Source: Acholoe squamosa
Lineage: Eukaryota; Annelida; Polychaeta; Phyllodocida; Polynoidae
DNA: 64,000 nucleotides
Assembly: GCA_949317995.1 (NCBI GenBank)
Contig: OX439046.1
Location: 76,818,786 to 76,882,785 of the forward strand
Direction: 5' to 3'
Shown: piece after piece, positions 32,201-44,837 of the stretch
How positions within the stretch are numbered: position 1 is the stretch's first letter
Layout: every line of letters starts with the position of its first letter
Position numbers and translations under genes: made by a program
The notes under the pieces: generated by a model
The model's input: the letters and a program-made list of their open reading frames with translations, nothing else
The model's database searches: none
What the model was told of the DNA's origin: nothing

Positions 32201-33547
32201 GAAATGACAAAGATACATCAATAAGGTATTATGTTGTCCATACAGAGGTTATGACAGTGAGTGGCAGTTAACGGCTGAGTGTGATGAGCTCCTCCCAACT
32301 GGGGCTATATCATCGCTCCTCCCTCTTCATCAACCAAGCCCCCACCCGAGATATATCATATTCCGACTCCTTAGTAGTCCTGTGCCCAATAGCCCTCACC
32401 CACATGTAAGCAGCACCCTGACTCAGGGAGGACGCTCTATGTGCTGCACAAGGACCCTGATATTTCCCTTTCTAATAAATCATTGTATTTAGTGTGACCC
32501 CAAACTTGGCTATGTGTTACTCGTAGGCCATTTCAGTCTATTAACATATCATTGGAGATATAAGATGCCAGATGCAGGGACAACATTAGCAATGGGTTCA
32601 TGTCATTTCAAATGTTCACAAAATAACATTGTTCTGTTGGGAAAGCTTCCTAGACCGTAGGTTGATCTATCAGTTTGATTGTAAGTAGTATGTCAGCTTT
32701 GTTCCATGTTTAATGTTAACCTTTCACCCCTGAATTTCCGTTACTCTATGAGAATGTCAATTGTGCAGTCTAAAGGTGAGATGAAGTTAACACTCCTTTG
32801 CCAGGAGTGCATTATCCATCTAGATAATGCACGTTCAGTCAGCCAATCAGAACGCAGCATTCAGGATAATGCACTCTGACTTTGCCAGCAGTGTTATAAG
32901 GTGTATTATGCTAATATTCCTGCTTTCCATCTCTTATCATTTTTTTTGGTTTGAATTTACTTTATTGACTTATTACATATCGAGCATAGTTTTAATAACG
33001 GTACAGAGATCAAAATATACAAGACGATATGTCATATATGTTTGAAACATCCTAGTTAAACATGGATATACATTATTTTCTTAAATAAATGCAAATAATT
33101 TCCATGTGATACGGACGATAGTATAAATCAAACAGAAGGTAGAGGACCTCATCCCCACTATAACAGTGTTAGGTTGATAATTCTGGTCCTACCTATCTTC
33201 CCAAATTATATACGAGAACTTTGGCACATTTTTAATAAGAAAGTAATATAATATACATCGCAGGAGTCATAGAGATAATTCAGCAATCCATGTCACACAT
33301 TGGAAGCTGGTTGAAAGTCAAGGAAAGAAATTAACAACATTGTTAACATTATTGTTATAAATTTTTCTAGATGTACTATGCGTTTACGTACGGGATAAGA
33401 GACTTTAATGATTTTTTGGATTCTTTTTTGAATTGTTTCATGTTTACAGCAAGTCTCCTATCAGTAGGTAAAGCATTCCAGATTAAGGCTCCATAGTATT
33501 CTAGTTGTACTTAATGTTCTCCTATATTGTTTCAGGTGAGTAAAGTT
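32200..33547. other. Non-coding region
   Basis: No gene supported. A short palindromic pair, GTGCATTATCC(ATCTA)GATAATGCAC, lies at 32807-32831, with further GGATAATGCAC copies at 32862. The rest is AT-rich with frequent stops. Confidence 0.5.
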
Positions 33548-33690
33548 TACCGCTGATGACACCACATGCTGTCAGAAGTCATTAGTTGTACAGACAAGGC
33601 GCCATGTACAGGTGTCCTGGTGCTGGTAGTAGGACCACAGCCTTCTGTGTCCGTATAGTCATCCTTTCATGGTATCGTACCCATTGGTCT
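33548..33690. repeat. Dispersed repeat, copy related to 26026-26160
   Basis: Shares GTCAGAAGTCATTAGTTGTACAGACAAGG and later CCCATTGGTCTTCGTGG with the copy at 26 kb, in the same orientation. Confidence 0.6.
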
Positions 33691-33964
33691 TCGTGGTGGC
33701 TGTTGTCACTGTACCTCCCATCTTACTAGGCAGTCATATGTCACTGGATGTCTTGGCACAAACTGTACCTCATGATCACCATGTAACCCTTCACAGACAG
33801 CGTTCATGGTGATCCGTCGGTATGATACAGGACCTGAGAATGAACTCACTGATGCCACATTTGCATCAATACAACCCTTTTGGGAACTTTTATATCCCAT
33901 CACTTTTTCTTGATACATGATTGCATTTTTTGCGAGTTTCTCAAATCTACTCAATTGAAGGGCA

Positions 33965-34627
33965 TTAAAGGTGTTTTCCACCATCAATTATATCGCCACC
34001 TGGTGGCCAAAAATTGAAACTCCCTTATTTTACCTAAACCCATGATATACGCTTATATCCCTTTTGTATCCAGCTGCTGAATATCAGACTTTTGTATTTT
34101 TCATGACAAAACATTAAGATTCACTATTGGCCAACTTCATAGATTTCTGTAATTGCGGAAAAGGATTTTCTAGATTCTGCCAGTAAACTTCCAATTCTTT
34201 GCTCATAAAATGTTCATAATGATTGTATCTTAATCCCTGCAAAGTCTGGTGAACAAATTCCTGCTAGTTTTTTCCGGTCATGGGAAATGTAAGAAATTCC
34301 AACACTTTTCATTTCTGCATTTTTGTTTAAATTATTCATGGCTCTTTTGTTTGTCCAATGACTACCTATTTTTATTGCTTTGTCCTGGTACAAATGATGT
34401 CTACTAGACATATGAGAAGTTGAGTTAAGATATTGCTGGTCAGTTTTTCAATACTTGAGAAAATCATGAAAAATAGAGGTTTCTCCCATAAGCGGCCATA
34501 GTTAAGGATTCCCCATCTTCAAAAGTCAATGAATCTGAAACTAGCACAATGATTTTTATTGCTTCAGCTACCTCATAATACATAAAACTAATATGATCCC
34601 AAGTGATTTGGAGAAACTGCTGGTAGT
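33965..34627 (-). mobile_element. AAAGG-end MITE, truncated copy
   Basis: Aligns in reverse orientation with most of 53054-53787: shared words include CCACCTGGTGGC, CATGGCTCTTTTGTTTGTCC, CTAGTAGACAT-like and GATTTGGAGAAACTGCTGGT. It begins at the AAAGG inverted end (33965) and breaks off at GGTAGTT near 34627, so about 70 bp of the other end are missing. The two copies differ in several indels, indicating an old family. Confidence 0.8.
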
Positions 34628-34639
34628 TACACTGGCGGG

Positions 34640-35214
34640 TGTTACACTGGCAGTATCAGCAGTGCAGCTTCCAGATGCAGCTAGCATAAGCTTGCTACAA
34701 CTTGCTGCAACAGCTGACCACAGAGACAACAGACGGTGTTTGCTTTGCAGCTGCAAGTTGCCGCAGCTGATGCAGAGCAGGAAATGCCATCACTGTAAGA
34801 GAAAGTGGAGGAACGTTATGAGACCATTACAAGACGCTGACCAGGGTTAGGTGGTAGGTGTTAATTATGTGGATCAGGCATGTACTCTAGGCATCAGGGA
34901 GGTGTGATTAGGTCAGAACGGGCTGATTAAATCCTGCTTAATGACCCCATGTCATGCCGCATCAATGACGTGTCACGGTCTGATGGACGCATGGTGTAAC
35001 GAAACAGCCAGCTCTTTAAGGCTGTCATTGTGATAATGCATCATGTATACCCATAATTGTTTTACACACCTTTGGAATGCTGACCAGAAGTGATGTATAT
35101 TTAATGTGTACTGTACCACGTAACTAGGACAATGTGCCATATCTATATTTCCACATCCAGGCAGCCAGGGCTGAAGGCCAAGCTGTGCTGTGATTGGCTG
35201 ATTTATCAGTAGTA
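34640..35214. other. Non-coding region
   Basis: An 85-codon plus frame (34593-34850) starts inside the MITE end and continues through an imperfect CAGCT/TTGCA-rich stretch. I see no domain or splice support, and no other gene-like signal. Confidence 0.45.
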
Positions 35215-35217
35215 CCG

Positions 35218-36003
35218 GGTAATGCCATGAGAGGGGGTGTCAATCACACACAGTTTATGTCATAATAGGTAATGCTGTGAGAGGGGGTGTCAATCACACA
35301 CAGTTTATGTCGTAACAGGTAATGCGATGAGAGGGGGTGTCAATCACACACAGTTTATGTCGTGACAGGTAATGCCATGAGAGGCGGCGTCAACAACACA
35401 CAGTTTATGTCGTAACAGGTAATGCCATGAGAGGGGGCGTCAATCACACACAGTTTATGTCGTAACAGATAATGCCATGAGAGGGGGCGTCAATCACACA
35501 CAGTTTATGTCGTAACAGATAATGCCATGAGAGGGGGCATCAATCACACACAGTTTATGTCGTAACAGGTAATGCCATGAGAGGGGGCATCAATCACACA
35601 CAGTTTATGTCGTAACAGGTAATGCCATGAGAGTGGGTGTCAACCACACACAGTTTATGTCGTAACAGGTAATGCCATGAGAGGGGGCGTCAATCACACA
35701 CAGTTTATGTCGTAACAGGTAATGCCATGAGAGGGGGCGTCAATCACACACAGTTTATGTCGTAACAGGTAATGCCATGAGAGGGGGCGTCAATCACACA
35801 CAGTTTATGTCGTAATAGGTAATGCTGTGAGAGGGGGTGTCAATCACACACAGTTTATGTCATAACAGGTAATGCCATGAGAGGGGGTGTCAATCACACA
35901 CAGTTTATGTTGTAACAGGTAATGCTGTGAGAGGGGGTGTCAATCACACACAGTTTATGTCGTAACAGGTAATGCCATGAGAGGGGGCGTCAATCACACA
36001 CAC
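35218..36003. repeat. 50-bp minisatellite, about 16 copies
   Basis: Unit contains GGTAATGCCATGAGAGGGGG, then CGTCAATCACACACAGTTTATGTCGTAACA. Copies differ by a few substitutions (CC/TG at CCATGAG, C/T in GGGGGYGTC). The length is not a multiple of three and no open frame spans it. Confidence 0.96.
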
Positions 36004-36182
36004 AGTGCACCTTTAACTACAAAGATGAGGATGATTAGTGTAGTATGAGGCCTGAAGAAGAAGGAGAAGATATAAACCCTATTCAGCAGTCAGATTTAGG
36101 TTCTTTAGGTGAAAGCTTTGCCTTTTGCACATGGACCCTTCTGCTTGGTTGTCTGTAAAGGTTTCCTTTTCACTTTCTCTCC

Positions 36183-36309
36183 CTCATAGGGGATTCCTCA
36201 TAGGTGATTCCTCATAGGGGATTCCTCATAGGGGATTCCTCATAGGGGATTCCTCATAGGGGATTCCTCATAGGGGATTCCTCATAGGGGATTCCTCATA
36301 GGGGATCCT
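36183..36309. repeat. 15-bp minisatellite, about 8 copies
   Basis: Perfect or nearly perfect repeats of GATTCCTCATAGGGG with one T variant. The short unit and high identity suggest recent slippage expansion. Confidence 0.95.
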
Positions 36310-38340
36310 CTAAGGCCTGGACTCAGCCTGTGTTAGGGCCACACAGTATGTCTACCATAGACAGAAGTCAGCCTGTTGAGGTACCCACACCCATTACAAC
36401 TGGCAGTCCTTCGCATGTCAGCATGCAGAGTTATACCGCCGCTCTTTACTTTAACTCTGCCTCTCATTGAGCTGCTCCTTCTAGTTACTGCAGTCATGGA
36501 GAGCAGCTCTCTACAGCTCACTTAGTTCATGCTCGGTTTGCCTTCACTCAGTGCACACACCTAGACTAGAGCAGGTTGGTGAGCATTTCTGGTGTGTAGA
36601 ATATTGTAGAGCTGTTGTCCATATAGCTGAAAAAATTGGCTCTGGGAAGCTTTAACTGTTTGTTTTTTTTCTGACTGGGGGAAATCCCAAGTAACACAGT
36701 GCATTACAGTACTGCTTTCTGGGGCTTAGAAAAACTGCTGTATGGCACCTCCTTCACAAAGTTCATGTTTTGTGACATGTGCTAAGCTGCTGTTTCCGGT
36801 GCTTTAATGTAGAAATTTGACTGCTTCACTGCAATACAAATACAGTGTAAGGGGATGCAGGGTAACATATTTAACAGTCTTGTCTTAGAGCACATCAACG
36901 TTCTCATAATGGCCTCCCTGTGTGTTGTCAGGTAAGTTTAAAATCCACCCTCATCTACCTTAACTCAACATGAACCCATTCCGTGTGGCATGGACTGAAA
37001 TGGTGTTTACATTCAGAAATGATTGTCGACCGACCGTCAAGCCATTAGGTTGAAGTATGCATGTTCAACCATAAGGGCCTTGATTGTAAAAAATTTCAGC
37101 ATGAACCGATGTAATAACTCTTGTTCTCCTCAATCGTCCTTATCCTGAATGTAATAAACCTGGTTGTGTGCATCCATGAATTCTCATTTGTCAGGAGAGA
37201 TGGTTTCAGATTTCATGTATATTGCTATAATACCATCAATATCTTAAAGGCTGTTAACCATCGAGGGGAACATGAAGCTGATCAATTAGCCTATCCTTGA
37301 TTTAGTATCAGTTTTATAAAACAGCAGGGTATGGCTCTGAGAGGATGGTGAAGGGAAATTTAGCTATTATAACGCACATCATTAGTACTACAATCTGACT
37401 TGACTTCCTTATATTTGGAAAATGCAAGGAAAAATGTCTTGAGGAGAAAATTTGAAAAGCTCTTACTTCTAAATATCATAGAAAGTATACAGTCAGATGA
37501 AAAGTTTCTGTCTGACAAAGTGAGGGATCTGAGGTCGGCCATGCTGCGTCAAGGTCCCCGTATACAGGGTGTCCACACACTATATTACATTAGCTTAATA
37601 AGACTGTACATGTTTTAGATGTTTGTAGACTTTGCCAATAACTATATTACATAGCTGTAACTTAATTATAGGCGGTTTAAGTCAGGCCCTTTACTTAGGC
37701 TGGTGTATAAGAAGGAACAGTGGTTAAAAGGATGGCATGCCATGTACACCAGTAAGCATATAACAACGCTTTTTTTAAGTTATCTTTTCACAACATCATA
37801 TTAGCAGAGCAGGAGGTCGTTGCACAATACACAAGAATAGACCTATTCTCGTTGTTTCTGGTCCAAAGTGTTGCACAAATGTTTTCTAGCTGTTCAATTT
37901 CCTCTGATTTTTCACAGCAAGAAAAAAAGTGTTGCACAATCATATTCTTGTTATGAAGAAATCGTTTTATGTCAACAGCTAGAAAAAAAAGGCAGTTGGT
38001 CAAGAGGTACTGCTTTTTATAATTTTAACATTGGTGTCTATCGGGACCATTGGGACATTTATAGGAGAGATCAGAAATAACCAGAAACCTAGCTGGCAGG
38101 TTCTAAAATCATAGGAGAGGTCAGAAATGACCAGAACTAATTCCCTGACTAAATCTAATTACTTCCGACCTCACCCATTAATTTCCAGACTTCATCTAAT
38201 TATTTACAACCTCTCATATTATTTTCCTGACTTCATCTGATTATTCTCGACTTATTTTGGTTATTTCTTAACTATTAGATCAGTGCGACCATATTTGGTT
38301 ATGAAGATACACACAGAGGTCGCTGTAGTCTAAGTTTAAG
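36310..38340. other. Non-coding region
   Basis: No gene supported. The plus frame at 37400-37618 encodes an amphipathic Leu/Lys-rich stretch, but it lacks convincing splice sites and a homologue I know. Around 38090-38290, imperfect repeats of about 30 bp contain CTGACTTCATCTRATTATT. Confidence 0.45.
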
Positions 38341-38451
38341 TTCATTAAATGTCACCTAAATTTGCTTAAATGTCATTTTGACATTTAAGCTACTTTAGGT
38401 AACTTTTAGGTAGCTTAAATTTACTTAAATAGTTACTTTAAGCAATCGGAA

Positions 38452-38755
38452 CACTGAAAACATGGAAGATCCGAAACTAGTCAGCGGTGACCACTTTAGG
38501 TCCTCAAGTTGACAATACCTAAAACTACAGCTTTAGGTAGTCAAAATGACGACTTTAGGTCATCATCCTGACGACCTGAGTCATCAGGATGACAATACTG
38601 ACAGTACAGAGTCGTCATATTGATAACTCAGGTCGTCAGGATGACGACCTAAAGTCGTCATTTTGACTACCTAAAGCTATAGTTTTAGGTATCATCAACT
38701 TGAGGACCTAAAGTGGTCACCGCTGACTAGTTTCAGAACTTCTAGGTTTTCAGTG
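38452..38755. mobile_element. Foldback MITE with long inverted arms
   Basis: Ends CACTGAAAACATGG and CTAGGTTTTCAGTG are inverted. The arms continue for about 130 bp each through GACCACTTTAGGTCCTCAAG, TCAAAATGACGACTTTAGGT and CCTGACGACCTGAGT, leaving only a short central spacer near 38590-38625. The transcript would form a very long hairpin. Flanking duplication is not clear. A second palindromic stretch (AAATGTCATTTTGACATTT) lies just upstream at about 38370-38388. Confidence 0.85.
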
Positions 38756-39234
38756 AAATGTGCCTAAATCCCTACATTCATGCAGTGATGCCATCTGGCA
38801 GAAATTTTCGGAAACTCCGATTCGTGATTTGGGCGCCAATTTTGAGGGGAAGTCTACAATTTATCACTTATCTAATATTGGGGATTGGTAGATAACATGG
38901 TAAAATATGTATCTGGAACTTTACAGCATGTAAATCGGACTATAAATAAGGATTTGGACCTGAAATAAAAATCTAGAGTGTACAAACAGAAATGGCCAAA
39001 AATCTTGTTGTGGCCAATGTAGGTCAAATTACACTGGTTCCCAGTGCAACAACGAGAAAGCAACGATTCTAGCTGTGAAAAGACAGAAACAATTGTGCAA
39101 CAGGGGGGGGGGGGAATTTGTGAACATAGCTATTTTAGGTAATTTTTCCATAACGAGGGCTTGCTGTTTGTGCAACGACCCCAGCACAAAGAGTGTTCTG
39201 TTCTCACATGCCCTCTTGGCACATGGGGACAAGA

Positions 39235-39625
39235 TGGCGTTACCATAGGTTGAAAAAATGTCTGCCTACACAGGGCGATTAGCTGCAGTGTTCATAGACT
39301 ATAAAGGTTGACAGGCAGCCTAGAATAACCACCTCCAGTGCTACAGGGGACAAGTTTATAGTGCTTTATAGATGGCTGCCTACATAGGGTGATTTGTTAG
39401 ACTGCTGTCTGTGTAAGATAAACCACTCTGTCTGAGGGAAGATGGTCAGAGACAAATAGAGCTGATGACTGTGTGGGGGACAAAATGGCTGTCTATACAG
39501 GGTAACCGGTTAGCATGCTATATCAGTAGACTGTATAATTGGTTTCTGTGTGAGATAAAACTACTTTGTGCGTGGGAAGATGTAGGAGACAATTAGAGAT
39601 ATTGACTGTGTGAGATGGTAGGTTG
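39235..39625. repeat. Imperfect tandem repeats of about 120 bp, three copies
   Basis: Recurring words TGGCTGYCTACAYAGGGTGA, TGTGTGAGATAAAMCACT and GGGAAGATG appear in order three times with substantial divergence. No coding sense. Confidence 0.5.
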
Positions 39626-42400
39626 TAAGACTTTATCACTGTTTTACCTCCCAATGTATCGAACTATGGAGACTTTGTCACTTGATGAGGGACTGGATTT
39701 GTAGCATTTGTAACATCCGTGTGCAGCCTAGACATTAAAACCGATCAATTGCGGATATCACTTCATATTTCATTCAATAGATATCAGATTTGTGGTTCAT
39801 CAAAAATGCAGTCATTGAAAGCTTTCATTTGTACCCACTACAGTGGAAATGATATTCAAAAAGAATACTTTGTATTAGCCAGTAAATTACATATTTTGAT
39901 TATATTTATCAAAAGTGTTTTAAGATGGTACCCTAGTGTATAAAAGCAATGTAAATTTGTGAAAGGTCAGGATGGGTTCTAAAAGTAAACAGACACACCT
40001 AGATGCCACTGTCAAAATGGCACCAATGGATTGTAAAGGTGAATTAGCAGAGCAGTGTTAGTACACGGTGGCTTCCGTAGGTGATGGTTTAGGGCCGTCT
40101 TGGTCTACAATAGCGCGGTAAGCCCCTAGGACTAATCAGCTCCTATTACTACTCACCCCACCTAGTGGCCACTCACACACACTAATGATGCCTCTTCTAG
40201 AAACTGGAACTCTCCAAAGCCTCACTACCTCCCCACAGGAAGTAGTACCCAATGGACACCCCCAGTCTCCTGGTAAGGCCCTCAGCACCCTATGTATACT
40301 TAGTGGTAGTTTTCTGAATTATCACTCAGTCTGTTAAAATGTGCTTGGTTTAGGTTTTTGAGTTCAGTAAATGGAGAGTGAAAGTGGAAAGTGTTGAATA
40401 GTCATCTGGGTTTCCTGAAAGCTGAAGGATGCCTTGATCTGTAGGATATGTTAGACACTGTTAGTGTCCAATGGTGGCTATAGGGAGAGGGAAGAAGTGA
40501 CTTAGGAACCCATTAAAGAATGGTTAGGAGGATATCATTTTTTTTTCATTCTATTTCCAGTGGTGCCTACTGAAATGACAATTGCACACTTGCAAAAGCT
40601 AGTACATGGTTGTAGTCATCAATGTAGAATCTCTGGCATTACAACCAAAAATATTTCACCTTTTCAGCAATTCTTTTTTTAAGTCATCTTTTCACAAGTG
40701 CAGATGTTCATGTTCAATTTCCTTTTCAATGATTTCCATACCCCTTTTTGCCCCTGGTGGATCTACTTACGGCACTCACGCATCATGCTGCAAATAACTT
40801 GATAAGGGCAGTCCAATAAATCACATGTAATGAACAGGAAACATTCACGTACATAGTAATTAGTATTGGCAGAGAAAGGAACTGTTTTTTGGCATGTGAT
40901 ACTTAACAAGCCATTAAAATGATTAATTAGATACCATGCACAAAGCCACTAGGTGCCCAAGGTGATAGGATTAAGATAATTACCTTGGTGTAGTGCAAGA
41001 TTTAAAAAATGTTGATTATCCATTTGTGTAGACTGTTACAACCCTTACCCCCCTCCCCACACACACATACAAGCCTACAGATTATACACCCATACTGCAC
41101 CCTTATCCTGTATATGACACCTGTTACACAGCTGCTGATGTACCATCATTATGTCAATCTCTGTACATCTGTACATCTAAGACAGTAAGGATCAGCTTGG
41201 GGTAGGGGCACTTGGACATTACTATGGCACTCTGTATGCCGTAACAGTAATCCACTGTGTGGCTGTATACTAGAACTAGTCCCCTATAACAGACTGTATC
41301 CATCACCCTCTTCATTAATGTATAATGGCACTACAAGTGTTTCTTAATGGACATTGATGGGTGTAGGGTGCAGAGACTGGTTAGTGTTGGAGATAATCAT
41401 TAGTCACATAAAAGAAAGGCATTTTAGAAGTTAGTTTATCCTGCCAAGTGAAGCTGCAAAATTTAGATTTATTCAGTTTTGGAAATTTTGTGTATCATTG
41501 CCCATTTTGGTTGCTTTTAGCCATCACAAGTTGCCCCCACACATTGTCAGCCAATAACATGCTAGTAATTTTGAGGCTTGATTTAGAAAAAAAGATTAAG
41601 ACAGATCCAACCTACGCACTAAACACTTTTGCACCATGTGAGATTGGCTTCAAAATGATAACCACATGTGCATTGAAAGATGTTGTGTATTAATGATAGC
41701 TTGTACAGTGTTATGTACTCAGACAAATATCACATCTGTAGTATCCAACATGGTGCAATGTTTCCCGCCGGGAGTGAAGTACCTACCATAATGATGATGA
41801 TCATCATCATCATTAGTGTGTGTAAGATTGATGACTGATTATACCCTCCTACACCCCCTAGCGAACCAACAACTATCCATTCGTATGGGGAGCCGCAATA
41901 CCTGAGCCGCTAAAGTTACAATAAATAGTAGGGGTTCAGAAATTCATAATCTGACATATTCCAATGGCTGGCCTCTTGGAGTGTGAAGGTAATAGCAATC
42001 ATTATATGAAGATATGTTATTAGATCAATGTTAAACTAATTTTTGTGTACATTTAAATGATCTCTTTATGATCAGGGGGGTTTCAGGAGTGCTTCTCTAA
42101 ATCATGTGCTCAGTGACCTTCATCCCTGAGAGATCCAAGGGTTAAAAGTGAAATGTTTGTAAGGGGGCATCCATTAATTATGTATGCATCAAGGGGGTAG
42201 CGGGGGTCAAGCCAAATGTGTACAGATGCATACAGGCAGGGGGAGGGGGTTATGGGCTTTGAGTATGTACGCATATGGCCTAATAATTTAGGAGAAATTG
42301 GAGTTTTTTTTGGGGGGGTGATTGTATTTCTCTTTGTAAGCTTGCAAAATAATTATGTTGACTGCAGTGAACACCACCCCCATTGAAAGATTCACAAGCT
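39626..42400. other. Non-coding region
   Basis: No gene supported. Open frames of up to 81 codons (41448-41693, plus) lack splice context. A palindromic ATG/CAT run (GATGATGATCATCATCATCA) lies at 41793-41814. Confidence 0.45.
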
Positions 42401-42404
42401 ACAA

Positions 42405-42494
42405 GAATAAAGGGTGTACACACACCTCCTACATCCTTTTTAAGTACATGGTATGTAAATGTGTATGCATACTATATGTGTACACCCTTTAGGA
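42405..42494. mobile_element. Small hairpin element
   Basis: TAAAGGGTGTACACA at the left and TGTGTACACCCTTTA at the right are exact complements of about 15 bp, separated by about 55 bp. This is MITE-like or a relic of one. Confidence 0.6.
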
Positions 42495-42584
42495 CTATCA
42501 TGCCAATCTTTAGGCTAGGCGCTGGTGATATACTCATGACAGCTTGGTATATACATTGTAAGACCAGATGACATATCCCATTGA

Positions 42585-42760
42585 ACCACGCCCCTGATGT
42601 AGGAGTGCATCATGACCATTGGTTGTCTGATGCACAGATAAAGTGCTGGTGAGTCTGCTTGCTGGTAGTTCATTGGAGCATGAACCTTCAGGTGTATATC
42701 AAACCCATCAAGGTTGTCATGGTGTATTAAATCATTAGCAGTCTTTAAATGGCTAAGGTG
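42585..42760. mobile_element. GCATCATG MITE, copy
   Basis: Contains CTGATGTAGGAGTGCATCATG, CCATTGGTTG, AGTGCTGGTGAGTC and an end ATTAGCAGTCTTTAAATGGC, in the same order as the full copy at 59868-60150. Confidence 0.65.
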
Positions 42761-42828
42761 CAGGACCATTCAGGTTCCATGTGATACAGCGTCTTCCCAG
42801 GTCAGTGCAGCAGTAGGGTGTAGGTCAT

Positions 42829-42864
42829 GTTACCAAGGTAACCTGATGTTATTACCATGGTAAC
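42829..42864. promoter_or_regulatory. Pair of RFX X-box-like palindromes
   Basis: GTTACCAAGGTAAC (42829-42842) fits the X-box consensus GTNRCC-N2-RGYAAC completely. ATTACCATGGTAAC (42851-42864) fits except for the first base. They are 8 bp apart. X-boxes bind RFX factors and often mark ciliary genes. No gene is visible nearby, so a regulatory role is inference only. Confidence 0.45.
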
Positions 42865-43167
42865 ACTACTCACATCACGCTATAAGGCAGGTTTACCATT
42901 TAGTTACTGTGGGTACCACCAGGTGGCTTCTAGTACCACATGACCTCAAAATTCACCACATGGCTTCTTCCTGAGGTTGATTACTGATGTACACAACATG
43001 TAGGGCTGCACCACGGCCTTTATAGACGTACCACACTCGCTCATTTCATTATCAGAGCATGTAATAATGGCTAATGGCTCAGGTTATGGGAATGGAAAAG
43101 GTGTTGTTTCCTATGGGCCAGTAAGGAGGACACTTAAATAGGCCACTATTCTATCATCCTTTACCTC

Positions 43168-43650
43168 ATTGGTCCAAAGGTCAATACATCTTATCACTGT
43201 TGTAGGTGTCAGGCAAACAGCAATTAAGTAGCTGTTCAGGACATGATCATTGGTCCAAAGATCAATACATCTTATCACTGTTGTAGGTGTCAGGCAAACA
43301 GCGATTAAGTAGCTGTTCAGGACATGATCATTGGTCCAAAGGTCAATACATCTTATCACTGTTGTAGGTGTCAGGCAAACAGCGATTAAGTAGCTGTTCA
43401 GGACATGATCATTGGTCCAAAGGTCAATACATCTTATCACTGTTGTAGGTGTCAGGCAAACAGCGATTAAGTAGCTGTTCAGGACATGATCATTGGTCCA
43501 AAGATCAATACATCTTATCACTGTTGTAGGTGTCAGGCAAACAGCGATTAAGTAGCTGTTCAGAACATGATCATTCGTCCAAAGGTCAATACATCTTATC
43601 ACTGTTGTAGGTGTCAGGCAAACAGCGATTAAGTAGCTGTTCAGGACATG
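43168..43650. repeat. 81-bp minisatellite, about 6 copies
   Basis: Unit contains TTGGTCCAAAGGTCAATACA, CACTGTTGTAGGTGTCAGGC and AGTAGCTGTTCAGGACATGA. Because 81 is a multiple of three, the minus strand stays open for 163 codons as a 27-residue repeat. Copies differ by isolated substitutions, and no codon bias or gene context supports coding. Confidence 0.95.
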
Positions 43651-43997
43651 AACAACAAGAAAGGGTTCAAATATGAGGCAACTACATGCTTGTGCACTGG
43701 GATGTCAAATCATGTTGTGGTCTACTCCCAGACTGTGTCTGGAGAATGTTTCAGTCCTACATGATGAAATGATTGGAGATTGGCCAGCCCCATGTGACCT
43801 GTACCTATTGCATGCTGGGTAAAGTTAGATATGCCATGTTCAGATATCTTTGGAATGTGCATCGACATGTTCATAAGCCAACATGGAGGCTTTTAGACCA
43901 ACATGGCTGCAAAGTGCATGTTTGTGAGTTTAAGGAGGCATGGAGGATGTATCGTACTTTTAATGGGATGCGTGCTGTACATGCATTGTATCAATTA

Positions 43998-44345
43998 ACT
44001 CTTTAAAGATGGCAACTTACTCACTACAGTACTCGCTACATCCATGCATCGCGCCGACCCTGTGGGAATGATACACTATAAGGGGTCAGTATGATGCATT
44101 AATGAAGTGCTGGTGAACAGACTCGCCACAACATATTTGGTTCATCGTGCTGACGGATCAGTATGATGCCTTTATACCTTAAGGTGTAGGTACTGTACAT
44201 GGAGGTAACTGTATGTATGTGACTGGTTACATAAAGTGTAAGGTTGTGTACATGGAGGTAGCTGTATGTATGTGACCGGTTACATCGGGTCATTGGACCT
44301 TGACGTGCTGTGCGTGCATCAATGCATCATGCTGTACTTCTGCAT
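43998..44345. mobile_element. GCATCATG MITE remnants with a tandem duplication
   Basis: CTTTAAAGATGGC, CGCCGACCCTG, GTATGATGCATTAATGAAGTGCTGG and GCATCAATGCATCATGC are family words. Inside, a unit of about 57 bp with TGTACATGGAGGTARCTGTATG is present twice (about 44195 and 44250). Confidence 0.5.
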
Positions 44346-44663
44346 CAGCTGCCGCAAAAAGGTTAAATTTGTTCAACATTAAGGCGCTGTGTGGTATTGA
44401 TCTGATCTCCATGCACAACATGATAAGGAACCGATACATAGCTCATACCCGCCATGGGACTCATAAAACTGTGTGCCAAGAAAACATTTCCTTTTCCTAG
44501 AAGTTGTACATATTTATTATGTCAATCCAATGTTAGAGAAAAATACAAAATAACTCTACATTCTCTGTAGAAATGAAAAACCTGTGGTAAAAAGTATTAT
44601 TTTCTGGGCACTAATAAAAGTGAAAATGAGGTTGTCATCATGTCCACCTATAATCCATGTCAG

Positions 44664-44820
44664 GTGTGACACAAGGTGTGATGTATGAGACATATTAACA
44701 CATCCACATGTGGCATGATTAGATTATCATAACGTACCAGATCACACCTAGTCTATGTGATGTGTAACACAAGGTGTGCTGTATGAGACATATTAACACA
44801 TCCACATGTGGCATGATTAG
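44664..44820. repeat. 99-bp direct repeat interrupted by a 1-kb insertion
   Basis: GTGTRACACAAGGTGTG then GAGACATATTAACACATCCA and GTGGCATGATTAG occurs at 44664 and 44762. After the inserted block, CACCTAATGCCATATGACGTGTGACACAAG at about 45850 resumes the spacer of the same repeat. The DNA between about 44821 and 45849 is therefore a later insertion. Confidence 0.7.
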
Positions 44821-44837
44821 GTTTTTAAGCTAATAGA

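Noticed and set aside
34593..34850. 85-codon plus-strand frame as a gene
   Set aside because: Begins inside a MITE end, with no splice sites or recognised domain.
37400..37618. Leu/Lys-rich 72-codon frame as a coding exon
   Set aside because: The peptide looks plausible, but the acceptor lacks a pyrimidine tract, no good donor follows, and the opposite strand is equally open.
43111..43602. 163-codon repetitive protein
   Set aside because: The open frame follows from an 81-bp tandem unit; no start context, codon bias or neighbouring exons.
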